Source: Gallionella sp.
Lineage (GTDB): Bacteria; Pseudomonadota; Gammaproteobacteria; Burkholderiales; Gallionellaceae
NCBI GenBank assembly: GCA_017880865.1
Contig: JADGRL010000007.1
Span: forward strand, 23,827-87,826
Length of the DNA stretch: 64,000 bases
Direction of reading: 5' to 3'
Part shown: in pieces, positions 46,735 through 56,423 of the stretch
How the letters are laid out: each line of letters opens with the position of its first letter
How positions within the stretch are numbered: position 1 is the first letter of the stretch
Translations under genes and position numbers: made by a program
The notes under the pieces: generated by a model
Told to the model about the DNA's origin: nothing
The model's database searches: none
The model's input: the letters and a program-made list of their open reading frames with translations, nothing else

Positions 46735-48831
46735 ATGAAAAGATTCGAAAGCGTTACGGGTGGAACTGCTAGCCATTCCACCAGGTTGCCAAACAACGGT
46801 AACCAAGTGGCTGGTTTCAAGCCACTGATGTGGTTTACGACATTACTGCTGGCCGCTGTTGTGGCGGGATGTGGTAATGGAGTAACCGATCCCGTTTTGG
46901 GCGGAGGAGGTGCTACAGGTTTGCCCACGGTGACTGCCGTCACCCCGGTCAATAATGACACCGGCGTACCGATCAACAGAAAAATCACGGCCACCTTTAG
47001 TGAGCCGATGGCGCCGATCGCCAGCGCGAACTTTACACTGACCTGCGCATCACCTTGCGTAAATCCCACAGGGACAGTAGCCCTTGACGTCACAAAAAGA
47101 ATTGCCACCTATACACCCGCAGCCAACTTGGCACCAACTCAACTCTACACGGCTACGATTACTACCGGGGCCAAAAGCCTGGCTACCGGTCGCACATTAG
47201 CGAGTTCCAAAGTATGGAGCTTTACGACAGGTACAGCGGTGGTGAGCATGATTCCGCCCAGAGTGACATTAACTGTTCCTGCCACAGCGACTCCTCCGAC
47301 AACTAATGTAGTGACCAACACGACCATCAGCGCAGTGTTCTCGAAGGATATGTATCCTGCAACGCTCGTTTCACCAGCAACCAATTTTACGGTGACATGT
47401 GCAGCACCTTGCGTATCTCCTGCAGGCGCCGTGAGCTACGATGTCGGCAGCAAAACAGCAGTCTATACGCCAACGGCGGCACTTAAAGCCAGCACGACCT
47501 ATACCGCCACGATTACCACGGCGGCCATGGACTTGATCGGCAATGCGCTGGCAGGCAATCAAGCCACCTTGCCTAATAACTATGTATGGACCTTTACCAC
47601 CGCAGCAGGCCCAGTCGTAGCGGCACCTGTCACGGTGCTTTCCACAAGCATAAGCCCTGCCGCTGCAGCCGTTGGTGTGTGTCCAGATGCGAGCATCAAC
47701 GCGACTTTCACGGTGCCCTCCGGTTTGCGGATGGATCCTGCAACGGTCAACACAACAACGTTTACCGTGACAGGACCTGGCTCGACTGTGGTCACGGCAG
47801 CATCAGTGCTTCTGGATGTCGCCACAGGTCGCACTGCAACCTTTACTACAAGTGCTGCTCTCACCAACGGGGTCACCTATACGGCCACGATTAAATCAGG
47901 TGCCAGCGGGGTCAAGGATATGGCAATCCCGGCTAATGCAATGGTAAGTGACTACACTTGGAGCTTTACAGCGGGTCCCGCGACAGGGGTTTGTGCGCCA
48001 CCAGTTGTTATAGTAAACCTCGGCAAGGCATCGACGTTCGGGATGGCGGCTAGCGCAGGCGTAACCAACACCAACACCGCTCCTATTACGCATATCAACG
48101 GGGATGTGGTGCTGACGGCAACGCCTACTTGTAATGCTGTGGCAGTGGATAACGTGGGCGGCTTTGGTCTTTGCGGAAGCAATGGCTCAACTCCAACCAT
48201 CAACGGAACCGTCATCACTCCCGTGTATCCGGACACAACCACGGCCACTGCTATCATGAACGATTTGCGAGCAGCGTTTCTCAGTATCACACCTCCCGCC
48301 GGGCCACCAGCCGCCGGTTCTCTAACTGCAAACGTCAATTTACCGGCTGGCACTACATTGGGAGGCGTGCCCGGGAGCGCGCTTGTGCAGGGAACTAATT
48401 ATTTTGTTGCCAATAGCTATCAATCCACCACGACGATCCTGGTCACGGGCGATCTCACGCTTGACGCTCAGGGTAACCCGAATGCGGTCTTCGTCTTCCA
48501 GTCATCGGGCTCAGTCGGCACAGCAGCCGGAGCCCCCGGGGCCTGCACCCCCTCGACGTGCGCACACACTCGTATCCTGCTGGTTGGCGGTGCCAAGGCT
48601 TCCAATGTCTGGTGGCAGGCCGGCACAGATGCGACGCTTGAGTTGTATTCTGAGTTCCAGGGCAACATTCTGGCCTCGAGAACAATCGCAATGAAAACCG
48701 GTGCAACCTCGTGCGGCAGATTGTTGGCCGGGGCGTTTACGAGTGGCCAGTTTACATTTGACTCTAATATCGTTTCCGTGCCGGGTCAGCCGTTTGCACC
48801 ACCTGCCGGATATTCAACAATTTGCCAGTAA
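46735..48831 (+). CDS. DUF3494-like lipoprotein with three Ig-like domains
   Basis: The 698-residue lipoprotein has about 20 extra residues inside the signal peptide n-region (between MKRFESVT and KPLMWFTTLLL) compared with its paralogues. Lipobox VAGC follows. Three SbsA-type Ig-like domains (about 60-165, 170-290, 295-415) contain Cys pairs (TCASPCVNP, TCAAPCVSP) absent from the other genes. The last 270 residues are a divergent DUF3494 domain (STFGMAASAGVTNTNT, GDVVLTATPT, VFVFQSSGSVGTA, NVWWQAG, CGRLLAGAFT) of the longer type seen in many Gram-negative surface proteins. An in-frame ATG at 46633 lies in the leader and is rejected, because the ATG at 46735 has AGAGGAGAGG upstream. Confidence 0.87.
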   Translation: MKRFESVTGGTASHSTRLPNNGNQVAGFKPLMWFTTLLLAAVVAGCGNGVTDPVLGGGGATGLPTVTAVTPVNNDTGVPINRKITATFSEPMAPIASANFTLTCASPCVNPTGTVALDVTKRIATYTPAANLAPTQLYTATITTGAKSLATGRTLASSKVWSFTTGTAVVSMIPPRVTLTVPATATPPTTNVVTNTTISAVFSKDMYPATLVSPATNFTVTCAAPCVSPAGAVSYDVGSKTAVYTPTAALKASTTYTATITTAAMDLIGNALAGNQATLPNNYVWTFTTAAGPVVAAPVTVLSTSISPAAAAVGVCPDASINATFTVPSGLRMDPATVNTTTFTVTGPGSTVVTAASVLLDVATGRTATFTTSAALTNGVTYTATIKSGASGVKDMAIPANAMVSDYTWSFTAGPATGVCAPPVVIVNLGKASTFGMAASAGVTNTNTAPITHINGDVVLTATPTCNAVAVDNVGGFGLCGSNGSTPTINGTVITPVYPDTTTATAIMNDLRAAFLSITPPAGPPAAGSLTANVNLPAGTTLGGVPGSALVQGTNYFVANSYQSTTTILVTGDLTLDAQGNPNAVFVFQSSGSVGTAAGAPGACTPSTCAHTRILLVGGAKASNVWWQAGTDATLELYSEFQGNILASRTIAMKTGATSCGRLLAGAFTSGQFTFDSNIVSVPGQPFAPPAGYSTICQ

Positions 48832-48888
48832 CAGGGCTTGAGGTATTCGCTGTGCAAGCAGGACAAGTGACATCAGGAAATACTGGAC

Positions 48889-48908
48889 GCTCCCCTTCAC
48901 GGGGGAGC
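48889..48908 (+). terminator. Possible hairpin terminator after the cassette array
   Basis: GCTCCCC-ttcacg-GGGGAGC forms a strong hairpin about 60 bases after the stop of the last DUF3494 gene, but no T run follows. It might be a weak terminator or a transcript-stabilising hairpin before the next gene at 48977. The GGCCGTC stem of the other cassettes is absent here. Confidence 0.45.
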
Positions 48909-48976
48909 AAACAGTAACCGATGACTTTAAATTGGTGGCGCTCGATGAGTTGCACCAAGATATTTTGGAGAACAAC

Positions 48977-50425
48977 ATGAAAAAAATAGCTAAAACCGTA
49001 GGGACACTCGGTCTTGTGGGATGTGCTGTAATGAATAGCTCATTTGCAGTGGCGGCTGATTCATTCTGGTATGGCGGGGCCAACATTGGCCAGTCAAGAG
49101 CGAATATAGACGATGCGCGGATCAACTCCCAGCTTCAGGGAACAGGCCTGGCAACCTCGATCGCCAATGATAACCGCAGCACCGGTTATAAGATTTTTGG
49201 CGGGTACCAGTACAACAAGAATTTTGCTCTTGAAGCGGGCTATTTCAATCTGGGGCAGTTCGGTTATACGGCAACCACGCCCCCGTCGCGGACCTTGACC
49301 GGGAAGATCAAGCTTCAGGGCTTGAATCTCGATGCGGTCGGCATGCAGCCTATCAACGACAGGTTTTCTGTGTTTGGCAGGTTGGGCCTGAATTACGCGC
49401 AAGCCAAAGACAGTTTCACCAACTCTGTTTCCGCACCGACGAATCCGAACCCCAGCAAAGACTCTATAAACTACAAGGCTGGCGTGGGGGTTCAATATGA
49501 TTTCAACAAATCGCTCGGAATGCGTGTCGAGGCGGAACGCTACCGGATCAATGATGCCGTCGGCAGTAACGGCGACATCGATTTGTATTCGCTCGGACTG
49601 GTCTATCGATTCGGCGTGAAGAAATCTTCCCCCGCACCCGTGGCGGTCATCGTGCCGATGAAGGTAAAGACTCAGCTGTATTGCAGCATTCTCGACATTC
49701 CGTTCGAGATTAAGCAGGGCGACATTCAGCGCGAGGATAAGGAGAAACTCGCTGTGGTGGGAACCTACATGACTAAATACCCTGATACCACTGCCGTGAT
49801 CGAGGGTCATTCCGATGATGTAGGTACGAGTGACTTCAATCTGAAATTATCCCAAAAGCGGGCAGATAGCGTGGTGAGCTACTTGGTGAATGACCTCCAT
49901 ATCGCCCCTTCGCGTCTGATGGCAATTGGGTACGGAGATACGCGACCCATCGCTGACAATAGCACTGAGGAAGGGAAGCGGATGAACCGGCGTATCGATG
50001 CGGTCATAGCGTGCGCGACGGATATCGCAGGGCTCAAGGTGGTTCCTGCCAGGTTTACTGTGGCCATGGAGATTGAATTTGACCCATACAAGGCCACCAT
50101 TGATCCTCTTTATTATGAGGGGCTAACCCAAGTTGCGAATTATTTGAAGGAGAATACCTCCATCACCGCAACGGTGGAAGGACACGCTGGCGGATCCGTC
50201 GGCACTGGCTCCAAAAAAGAGCGGGTGACACCTGAGGAAGCGATGGAAGTCTCTCAACAACGCGCTCAGTCCGTGGTGAATTATCTGGTGGATAACCTGG
50301 GTGTCTCTCGTTCGCGCCTTTCCACATCGGCATTCGGCTCGACCCGGCGTGTCAACTACGGTACCAGCTTAGAGGGGCAGCAGGAAAACCGCAGGGTTAA
50401 CATCGTGTTCAACTACGCAAAATAA
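48977..50425 (+). CDS. Outer-membrane beta-barrel protein with two tandem OmpA domains
   Basis: The 482-residue protein has a signal peptide (GCAVMNSSFAVAA) and an eight-strand OmpA/opacity-type barrel (about 25-215: FWYGGANIGQSRA, KIFGGYQYNKNFALEAGYF, DLYSLGLVYRFGVK). Two OmpA peptidoglycan-binding domains follow (about 235-355 with IEGHSDDVGTSDFN and YGDTRPIADN; about 365-482 with VEGHAGGSVGTG and NRRVNIVFNY). The second lacks the usual TD.TG signature, reading AGGSVG, so it may bind weakly or differently. The start at 48977 is preferred over 48932, because TTGGAG precedes it and the signal peptide begins there. Confidence 0.9.
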   Translation: MKKIAKTVGTLGLVGCAVMNSSFAVAADSFWYGGANIGQSRANIDDARINSQLQGTGLATSIANDNRSTGYKIFGGYQYNKNFALEAGYFNLGQFGYTATTPPSRTLTGKIKLQGLNLDAVGMQPINDRFSVFGRLGLNYAQAKDSFTNSVSAPTNPNPSKDSINYKAGVGVQYDFNKSLGMRVEAERYRINDAVGSNGDIDLYSLGLVYRFGVKKSSPAPVAVIVPMKVKTQLYCSILDIPFEIKQGDIQREDKEKLAVVGTYMTKYPDTTAVIEGHSDDVGTSDFNLKLSQKRADSVVSYLVNDLHIAPSRLMAIGYGDTRPIADNSTEEGKRMNRRIDAVIACATDIAGLKVVPARFTVAMEIEFDPYKATIDPLYYEGLTQVANYLKENTSITATVEGHAGGSVGTGSKKERVTPEEAMEVSQQRAQSVVNYLVDNLGVSRSRLSTSAFGSTRRVNYGTSLEGQQENRRVNIVFNYAK

Positions 50426-50435
50426 CGGCTGAACT

Positions 50436-50467
50436 GGGCTTCGGTGCAATTGCCGAAGCCCTCTCTT
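50436..50467 (+). terminator. Hairpin terminator after the OmpA-domain gene
   Basis: GGGCTTCGG and CCGAAGCCC form a perfect 9-base-pair stem with an 8-base loop, followed by TCTCTT. It begins 10 bases after the stop of the barrel protein and separates it from the BON lipoprotein. Confidence 0.75.
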
Positions 50468-50524
50468 CGTGGTGGATGCCTAAGCGTATACAACGGCAGG
50501 AATGCAAACAGGAAAGGGAGACCA

Positions 50525-50938
50525 ATGAAAGCTTCAGAGAATTTAAAATTAATCGGCGTTTCGCTGCTAGTCATTGTGGGGCTTACTGCATGTGACAAGC
50601 CGGGGCCTGCAGAAACCGCAGGGAAAAAGATAGACCAGACGGCTGATGCAGCCGGCAGAAAAATAGGCGAAGTGACCGAAAAAGTCGGTGAAAAACTGGA
50701 CGAGCAAGGCACGAAAGCCGGAGTGGCTATTGATGATGCTGAAATTACGACCAAGGTTAAAGCGGCCATTTTTGCCGAGTCGGGTCTCAAGACGCTGCAA
50801 ATCAGTGTTGATACCATAAAAGGCGTGGTGACATTAAGCGGGTCGGTCGATTCGTTGTCAAAGAGCCATAGGGCTAAAGAACTGGCAAGTGCGGTAGCGG
50901 GCGTAAACAAGGTTGAAAACCGGCTGGTGCTGAAGTAG
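50525..50938 (+). CDS. BON-domain lipoprotein
   Basis: The 137-residue lipoprotein (VIVGLTAC) has a helical linker rich in Lys and Gly (KKIDQTADAAGRKIGEVTEKVGEKL region). One BON domain (about 70-137) follows: DDAEITTKVKAAIFAESG, IKGVVTLSGSVDS and VAGVNKVENRLVL. BON domains bind phospholipid and occur in envelope-stress proteins such as OsmY and DolP. An AAAGGGAG ribosome site fixes the start. It is followed closely by a coiled-coil stress protein, as in other stress clusters. Confidence 0.92.
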   Translation: MKASENLKLIGVSLLVIVGLTACDKPGPAETAGKKIDQTADAAGRKIGEVTEKVGEKLDEQGTKAGVAIDDAEITTKVKAAIFAESGLKTLQISVDTIKGVVTLSGSVDSLSKSHRAKELASAVAGVNKVENRLVLK

Positions 50939-50982
50939 GTCAGATTGGATTGAGTTGTCACTAAAAATTTAAGGAGTAGATC

Positions 50983-51270
50983 ATGGAAATTAAAAACGCA
51001 TATAAACAAAAAATGGCAGCACAACTGAAAGAATGGAACGCCCAAATTAATTTATTGGAAGCCAAGTTGGAGAACGTGGGAGCTGATATAAAGGTCAAGC
51101 GTGCCGAGGAGCTTCATGAATTACGAGCCAAACAACATGCAGCCTCCGAAAAACTGAATGAGCTGGAGAAGGCCAGTGGCGAAGCATGGGAGCAGGTCAA
51201 AAAAACGGCTGATAAAATCTGGAGTGACCTTAAGGCGGGCATAGCTGACGCCCATGCCAAATTCAAGTGA
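50983..51270 (+). CDS. Coiled-coil stress protein (sll1863-like)
   Basis: The 95-residue protein is almost wholly helical and charged (QKMAAQLKEWNAQINLLEAK, then EELHELRAKQHAASEKLNEL), with the conserved end GEAWEQVKKTADKIWSDLK. This matches the small coiled-coil proteins related to cyanobacterial Sll1863, linked to stress. A strong AAGGAG lies upstream. It is 44 bases after the BON lipoprotein gene and probably in the same operon. Confidence 0.82.
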   Translation: MEIKNAYKQKMAAQLKEWNAQINLLEAKLENVGADIKVKRAEELHELRAKQHAASEKLNELEKASGEAWEQVKKTADKIWSDLKAGIADAHAKFK

Positions 51271-51345
51271 AGTAGTGGCAGGTGCTACGCCCAGACCACC
51301 TGCAACCTCAAAAGCCTTTAACAGGCTGCTTGAGAAGCTTTTAAA

Positions 51346-51603
51346 ATGAATTAAAAACTTATACTGATACTTGCCCTCTCAATTTTTACGGTGTTATTTG
51401 TCGCTCAAAATATCGCCGTAGTTGAGATTGAATTTTTATTCTGGAGAGCTTCATTGCCAAGCGCGGTAGTAATATTTTTTTCATTGATGATTGGATTTCT
51501 TTCAGGTTGGTTCTTGCATGGTTACCTTTTGTATAGAAAATCCAAGTCTCGCAATGCAAAATGGTGCATTACTCAACAGTCACAGATTTTGCGAGATTCC
51601 TAG
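51346..51603 (+). pseudogene. LapA-like (DUF1049) membrane protein with stop at codon 3
   Basis: The frame reads ATG AAT TAA, then KLILILALSIFTVLFVAQNIAVVEIEFLFWRASLP and a second helix (VVIFFSLMIGFLSGWFLHGYL). This is the two-helix pattern of LapA/DUF1049 proteins. The ATG at 51346 has GAGAAG at good spacing, so the TAA at 51352-51354 looks like a nonsense change (for example from TTA). Translation could restart at the GTG at 51391, giving 70 residues without most of the first helix. The 3' end overlaps the end of the convergent glmS gene by 35 bases. Confidence 0.65.
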
Positions 51604-53395
51604 GTTTGTCCACATCAGTCCCCTTTTGCAGCGCGACGTAATAGGCCAGCAATTGCAAAGGGATCGTATGCAGAATCGGGCTCAAATATCCCGCGTGTTC
51701 GGGCATCTGCATGATGTGGATACCGTCTGCTGCATGAATATGCGTATTCGCATCCGCAAACACATATAGCTCGCCGCCCCGCGCACGCACTTCCTGCAGA
51801 TTGGATTTTAGTTTTTCCAGCAGCGCGTCATTCGGCGCAACCGAGATCACCGGCATGTCCTTGTCCACCAGCGCCAGCGGGCCGTGCTTCAACTCGCCAG
51901 CGGGATAAGCTTCGGCATGGATATAGGAAATTTCTTTGAGCTTGAGTGCGCCTTCCAGTGCGATCGGATAATGCAAACCGCGCCCCAAGAACAGCGCGTT
52001 ATGTTTGTTGGCAAATTTGACCGCAAGCATCGCGATTTGCGGTTCCAGTTCGAGTACTTTTTGCACCGCGCTGGGCAGATGCCGCAACTCGTGCAGATGT
52101 TGTTGCTCCTGCTCTGCGGTCAAACGACCGCGCTGTTTAGCGAGTACCAGCGTCAAAAGAAATAGCGCGGCCAGCTGCGTGGTAAAGGCTTTGGTCGAAG
52201 CCACACCGATCTCAGGACCCGCGCGTGTCAGCATGCGCAGTTTGCACAGTCTGACCAGCGCGCTTTCCGCAACATTGCAGATCGCCAGCGTGTGACCGTG
52301 TCCCAGCGACTTGGCATGGTTCAACGCGGCTTGGGTGTCGGCTGTTTCGCCGGATTGCGAGATGACGACGACCAACGACTTGGGATTGGGCACGCTGGTG
52401 CGATAACGGTATTCGCTGGCGATTTCCACGTTGCATGTGATTCCGGCGATTTCCTCCAGCCAGAATTTGGCCACCAGTCCCGCATGGTGACTGGTTCCGC
52501 AGGCCAGGATCAGGATGCTGTTGATATCGGCAAAAGTCGCCGCCGCTTCCGCGCCGAAAATACCCGGCACCAGCGACTGGCTGTTGCACACCGATTCGAG
52601 CGTATCCGCTAATGCCTGCGGCTGCTCATGAATTTCCTTTTGCATGTAATGGGTATATTCGCCCAACTGCACGCTCTCGTTGCTCATCTCGCTGGTCTGA
52701 ACGGCGCGCTCTACGCGCGCACCCGTCGCATCGAATATTTGATACGCAAGCCGTCCCAGCTCGACCACATCGCCTTCTTCGAGATACACAACTTTGCGCG
52801 TCACCGGCAACAGCGCTGATACATCAGAGGCGATGAAATGTTCATCGATACCCACACCCAGCAACAGCGGACTGCCGCGCCTCGCGCAAATAAGCTGGTC
52901 GGGATTGTCTGCCGCGATCACGCCGATCGCGTAAGCACCCACCAACTCGGTAAGCGATGCCTGCGTGGCCGCCAGCAATGAAGTGCCGTGCGCATAGTGA
53001 CTGTGAATCAAATGCGCGATCACTTCGGTGTCGGTATCCGACGTGAATTCATAGCCTGCGGTGGTCAGGCGCGAGCGCAGTTCCTCGTAATTTTCGATGA
53101 TGCCGTTATGCACCACGGCGATGTGATTTTTGCTGATATGCGGGTGGGCGTTGCGTTCGCTCGGCACGCCGTGCGTCGCCCAGCGGGTATGTGCGATGCC
53201 GATGTGACCTTGAGTCGTTGCGCTTTTTTCGGTGAGGTCGACCACTCGCCCGGTGCTGCGCACGCGCTCCAATTTTCCGTCATGCACTACCACTAGGCCG
53301 GCCGAGTCATAGCCGCGATATTCCAGTCGTTGCAACCCTTCCAGCAAGATCGGTACAACATTGCGTTGTGCTACAGCACCTACGATTCCACACAT
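51569..53395 (-). CDS. glmS: Glucosamine-fructose-6-phosphate aminotransferase
   Basis: GlmS makes glucosamine 6-phosphate from fructose 6-phosphate and glutamine, the first step to UDP-GlcNAc. The 608-residue protein has the N-terminal nucleophile Cys2 ([11 protein letters not shown]), [17 protein letters not shown], two SIS domains ([49 protein letters not shown]) and the C-terminal NLAKSVTVE. It lies 56 bases after glmU and is probably in the same transcript. No ribozyme or sRNA site was recognised. Confidence 0.98.
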   Translation of the reverse strand: MCGIVGAVAQRNVVPILLEGLQRLEYRGYDSAGLVVVHDGKLERVRSTGRVVDLTEKSATTQGHIGIAHTRWATHGVPSERNAHPHISKNHIAVVHNGIIENYEELRSRLTTAGYEFTSDTDTEVIAHLIHSHYAHGTSLLAATQASLTELVGAYAIGVIAADNPDQLICARRGSPLLLGVGIDEHFIASDVSALLPVTRKVVYLEEGDVVELGRLAYQIFDATGARVERAVQTSEMSNESVQLGEYTHYMQKEIHEQPQALADTLESVCNSQSLVPGIFGAEAAATFADINSILILACGTSHHAGLVAKFWLEEIAGITCNVEIASEYRYRTSVPNPKSLVVVISQSGETADTQAALNHAKSLGHGHTLAICNVAESALVRLCKLRMLTRAGPEIGVASTKAFTTQLAALFLLTLVLAKQRGRLTAEQEQQHLHELRHLPSAVQKVLELEPQIAMLAVKFANKHNALFLGRGLHYPIALEGALKLKEISYIHAEAYPAGELKHGPLALVDKDMPVISVAPNDALLEKLKSNLQEVRARGGELYVFADANTHIHAADGIHIMQMPEHAGYLSPILHTIPLQLLAYYVALQKGTDVDKPRNLAKSVTVE

Positions 53396-53451
53396 AATTT
53401 ATTCCCGAATTTTTAGTTTTGTAATTTTAACAAGATGATTAAAGGGAGGGC

Positions 53452-54813
53452 TTACTTTTTCTTGACCGGTCGCTTCCAGCCGGCGACGGTCAGCTGTTTG
53501 CTGCGCGACAACGTAAGCTCGCCTTCCGGTGCGTTGCGGGTAATGGTCGAGCCCGCACCTATCGTCGCGCCCCGGCCCACCGTCACCGGTGCGACCAGTT
53601 GTGTATCCGAACCGATGAATACGTCATCCTCGATGACCGTGCGGTGTTTGTTTGCGCTATCGTAATTGCAGGTGATTGTACCGGCGCCGATGTTCACGCG
53701 ACGACCGACCGTGCTGTCGCCGATATAGCTCAGATGATTGGCTTTGCTGTTCGCGGAAATTTCGCTGTTTTTGACTTCGACGAAATTGCCGATATGCACC
53801 TCTTCATGCAGCCGGGTGCCGGGGCGCAGCCGCGCATAGGGTCCGATATGGCAGTTAGCCCCAACTTCGCTGCTGTCGATGTGGCTGTAGGGCGCGATGT
53901 CTGTGCCTGCGGCGATGCTGGACTTTTTGATCACGCTGTATGCGCCCACACGCACATTGTCGCCCAGTGTCACTTCACCCTCAAAGATGCAGCCGACATC
54001 GATCTCGACATCGCGCCCGCAGCTCAGTTTGCCGCGCACGTCGATGCGCGCCGGATCTGCCAGCGTCACGCCGTGCGCCAACAAACGTGACGCCTCGACC
54101 CGTTGCCAGGTGCGTTCCAGCACCGCCAACTGCGACTTGCTATTTATCCCGTGGATTTCCCATTCCTGCGCCGGTTGAACGGTATGGACCGCAACGCCTT
54201 GCTGTACGGCCATACTGACGATGTCGGTAAGGTAGTACTCACCTTGCGAATTATTGTTCTGCAATTTCGCCAGCCAACCGCGTAGTGATTTGGTCGGCGC
54301 GAGCAGGATGCCGGTATTCACCTCATTGATTTCGCGCTGTTCTGGCGTCGCATCTTTTTCTTCGACGATGCTGAGCACATCGCCCTGCGCATCGCGCACG
54401 ATGCGCCCATAGCCGGTGGGATTGGGCAGATTAACTGTCAGCAGTACTAGTCCATCGCCCGTCTGCAGCATTTGATGTAAGGTATTGTGCTGAATCAGCG
54501 GCACATCGCCATACAGCACCATTGTTTGACTATCGTCGCCAAGATGCGGCATCGCCTGCTGCACCGCATGGCCGGTGCCAAGCTGCGGCTCCTGAATCAC
54601 GAATTGCGCGGCATACTGCTGCATCGCTTTCGGCACGGCTTCGCCGCCATGCCCATATATCACGCAGATCTGTTTTGGTTCGAGCGAGGCGGCACAGTCC
54701 AGCACATGCTGTACAAGCGGCTTGCCCGCCAGCGCGTGCAATACCTTGGGCTTGTCGGAATACATGCGCGTGCCTTTTCCGGCAGCGAGGATGACGATAT
54801 TCAACGGGATCAT
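53452..54813 (-). CDS. glmU: Bifunctional GlmU (uridyltransferase / glucosamine-1-phosphate acetyltransferase)
   Basis: GlmU acetylates glucosamine 1-phosphate and joins it to UMP, giving UDP-GlcNAc for peptidoglycan and lipopolysaccharide. The 453-residue protein has the N-terminal nucleotidyltransferase motif [18 protein letters not shown] and PLIQHNTL. The left-handed beta-helix hexapeptide repeats run from about residue 250 ([20 protein letters not shown]), with [12 protein letters not shown] and [14 protein letters not shown] near the acetyl site. It precedes glmS. The stretch from its start to tolC (54814-55094) shows no gene. Confidence 0.98.
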   Translation of the reverse strand: MIPLNIVILAAGKGTRMYSDKPKVLHALAGKPLVQHVLDCAASLEPKQICVIYGHGGEAVPKAMQQYAAQFVIQEPQLGTGHAVQQAMPHLGDDSQTMVLYGDVPLIQHNTLHQMLQTGDGLVLLTVNLPNPTGYGRIVRDAQGDVLSIVEEKDATPEQREINEVNTGILLAPTKSLRGWLAKLQNNNSQGEYYLTDIVSMAVQQGVAVHTVQPAQEWEIHGINSKSQLAVLERTWQRVEASRLLAHGVTLADPARIDVRGKLSCGRDVEIDVGCIFEGEVTLGDNVRVGAYSVIKKSSIAAGTDIAPYSHIDSSEVGANCHIGPYARLRPGTRLHEEVHIGNFVEVKNSEISANSKANHLSYIGDSTVGRRVNIGAGTITCNYDSANKHRTVIEDDVFIGSDTQLVAPVTVGRGATIGAGSTITRNAPEGELTLSRSKQLTVAGWKRPVKKK

Positions 54814-55094
54814 GTTCGGCTTTCTGAAGATAGCCGATTATAAACAAAACCGACTATCCGGTGCGCGGTAACGTGCAACTACCTGTCCGGTGCGCTGAAC
54901 ACGCCCATGCCGCCACGATTCAGGTCTGGGGATAGATCATCATCGCGGGAATATGCTGTGACTGTGCAGGAGTGGTGCGTGTTTCGTATTGTGTTGGCAA
55001 CAAGAATCAAAAACTCTACCCATCGCGCCCTTAGCACAGACCGTTAAATGCCTTGCACAGCTTGGTCACTGGTTATCGGGCGGACGATGGATTT

Positions 55095-56423
55095 TTAGTG
55101 CAGCGCCTGATTGACTTTGCTCAAGTCTTCTTCGCCCAGCGAACCCGCTGCCTGTTTCAGGCGTAGCTGGCTGAGAAGATAATTATATTGAGCCTGATAC
55201 AAGTCACGGCGAGTGGAGAAAAGCTGTTGCTGCGCATTGAGCACATCGAGATTGGTGCGCACGCCGACTTCATGTCCCAGCTTGCTGGCTTCCAGTACGC
55301 TTTGGCTGGAAGCGAGTGCTTGTTGCAACGCCTGAACCTGGGCTACACCGCTGACCACACCCAGATAGGCTTGGCGGGCTTGCTGCGCGACGTTGCGACG
55401 TGCATTCTCCAATTCCTGTCGGGCGCGCTCGCGATTGGCTTGTGCTTCGCGCCATCTGGAATTCACCACGCCACCCTGAAACAGCGGCATATTCAGTTGC
55501 ACGCCGACGCTCTTGTTGGTGGTATCGCTGCCCACGCCGAAGCTGCCGCCGTTGGCGTTGTTTTGTGAATAGTTGGCCACCAGGTCTATGGTTGGGTAAT
55601 GGCCGCCGCGATTACGTGCGACTTCTTTGTCGGCAATTTCGGCGCCCGCCTGCGCGATGGCAAGCTGCAAATTGCTCAACTGTGCATCATCCACCCACTT
55701 CTCCATGTCGGCAGGCTGCGGAGTTTCCAGCTTGAATTCCTTGCCAAGCGGCTGGAGGTCTTTCGGCATCGCGTTGATCAGTTGCTGCAAGGCGCTGCGT
55801 TTTATTTCCAGGTTGTTCTGCGCGGCGATCTGCTGCGCGCCGGTCAGGTCGTAACGCGCTTGCGCCTCGAGGGTGTCGGTGATCGTGGCGCTGCCCACCT
55901 CGAAATTGCGTTTGGCTTGCTCGAGCTGTTCGGAGATGGCGGTCTTTTGCGCCCCGACCAGCTGCACACTGTCATCTGCGATCAGCACATCGAAGTAGGC
56001 TTGTGCCACACGCAAGATCAAATCCTGTTCGGCGATTTTGAGCTGCGCATCGGCTTGTGCGACCTGCAATTCGGACTCGCTATAGGCCTGCCAGTTTTGC
56101 TGGCGGAACAAAGGCTGCACCAGCGTCACGCCGTAACCGTGGGTGTTGTAACGAGTTGTGCCTCCCATGAAGAAGGGAGGCATAGCTGGACGGTATGACG
56201 TTGTCAGGTCGTTATACGCGCTGTTCGCATTGAGATTGATTGAGGGTGCCAGCAACGAACGGCCTTGAGGTAATTTTTCCTGGCCAGCTTGCTGCGTGGC
56301 GCGCGCAGCGGCAAACACCGGGTCATTCGCTTGCGCGGCATGGAAGGTTTCCAGCAAATCGGCTGCCTGAGCCCAGCCGCCTGTGGCTAGAAGTGTTGCC
56401 AAAAAAAGTGGTTTTAATTTCAT
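55095..56423 (-). CDS. tolC: TolC-family outer-membrane efflux protein
   Basis: The 442-residue protein has a signal peptide (LFLATLLATGGWAQA) and two repeats of the outer-membrane efflux domain. The helical segments are rich in Gln and Ala (ATQQAGQEKLPQGRSLLAPS, ELQVAQADAQLKIAEQDLI, ANRERARQELENARRNVAQ), and the second repeat has LDVLNAQQQLFSTRRDLYQA. This is the TolC trimer that forms export channels for drugs and type I substrates. No inner-membrane pump lies nearby. A Pcm-like gene lies just upstream, a common betaproteobacterial neighbour. Confidence 0.95.
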   Translation of the reverse strand: MKLKPLFLATLLATGGWAQAADLLETFHAAQANDPVFAAARATQQAGQEKLPQGRSLLAPSINLNANSAYNDLTTSYRPAMPPFFMGGTTRYNTHGYGVTLVQPLFRQQNWQAYSESELQVAQADAQLKIAEQDLILRVAQAYFDVLIADDSVQLVGAQKTAISEQLEQAKRNFEVGSATITDTLEAQARYDLTGAQQIAAQNNLEIKRSALQQLINAMPKDLQPLGKEFKLETPQPADMEKWVDDAQLSNLQLAIAQAGAEIADKEVARNRGGHYPTIDLVANYSQNNANGGSFGVGSDTTNKSVGVQLNMPLFQGGVVNSRWREAQANRERARQELENARRNVAQQARQAYLGVVSGVAQVQALQQALASSQSVLEASKLGHEVGVRTNLDVLNAQQQLFSTRRDLYQAQYNYLLSQLRLKQAAGSLGEEDLSKVNQALH

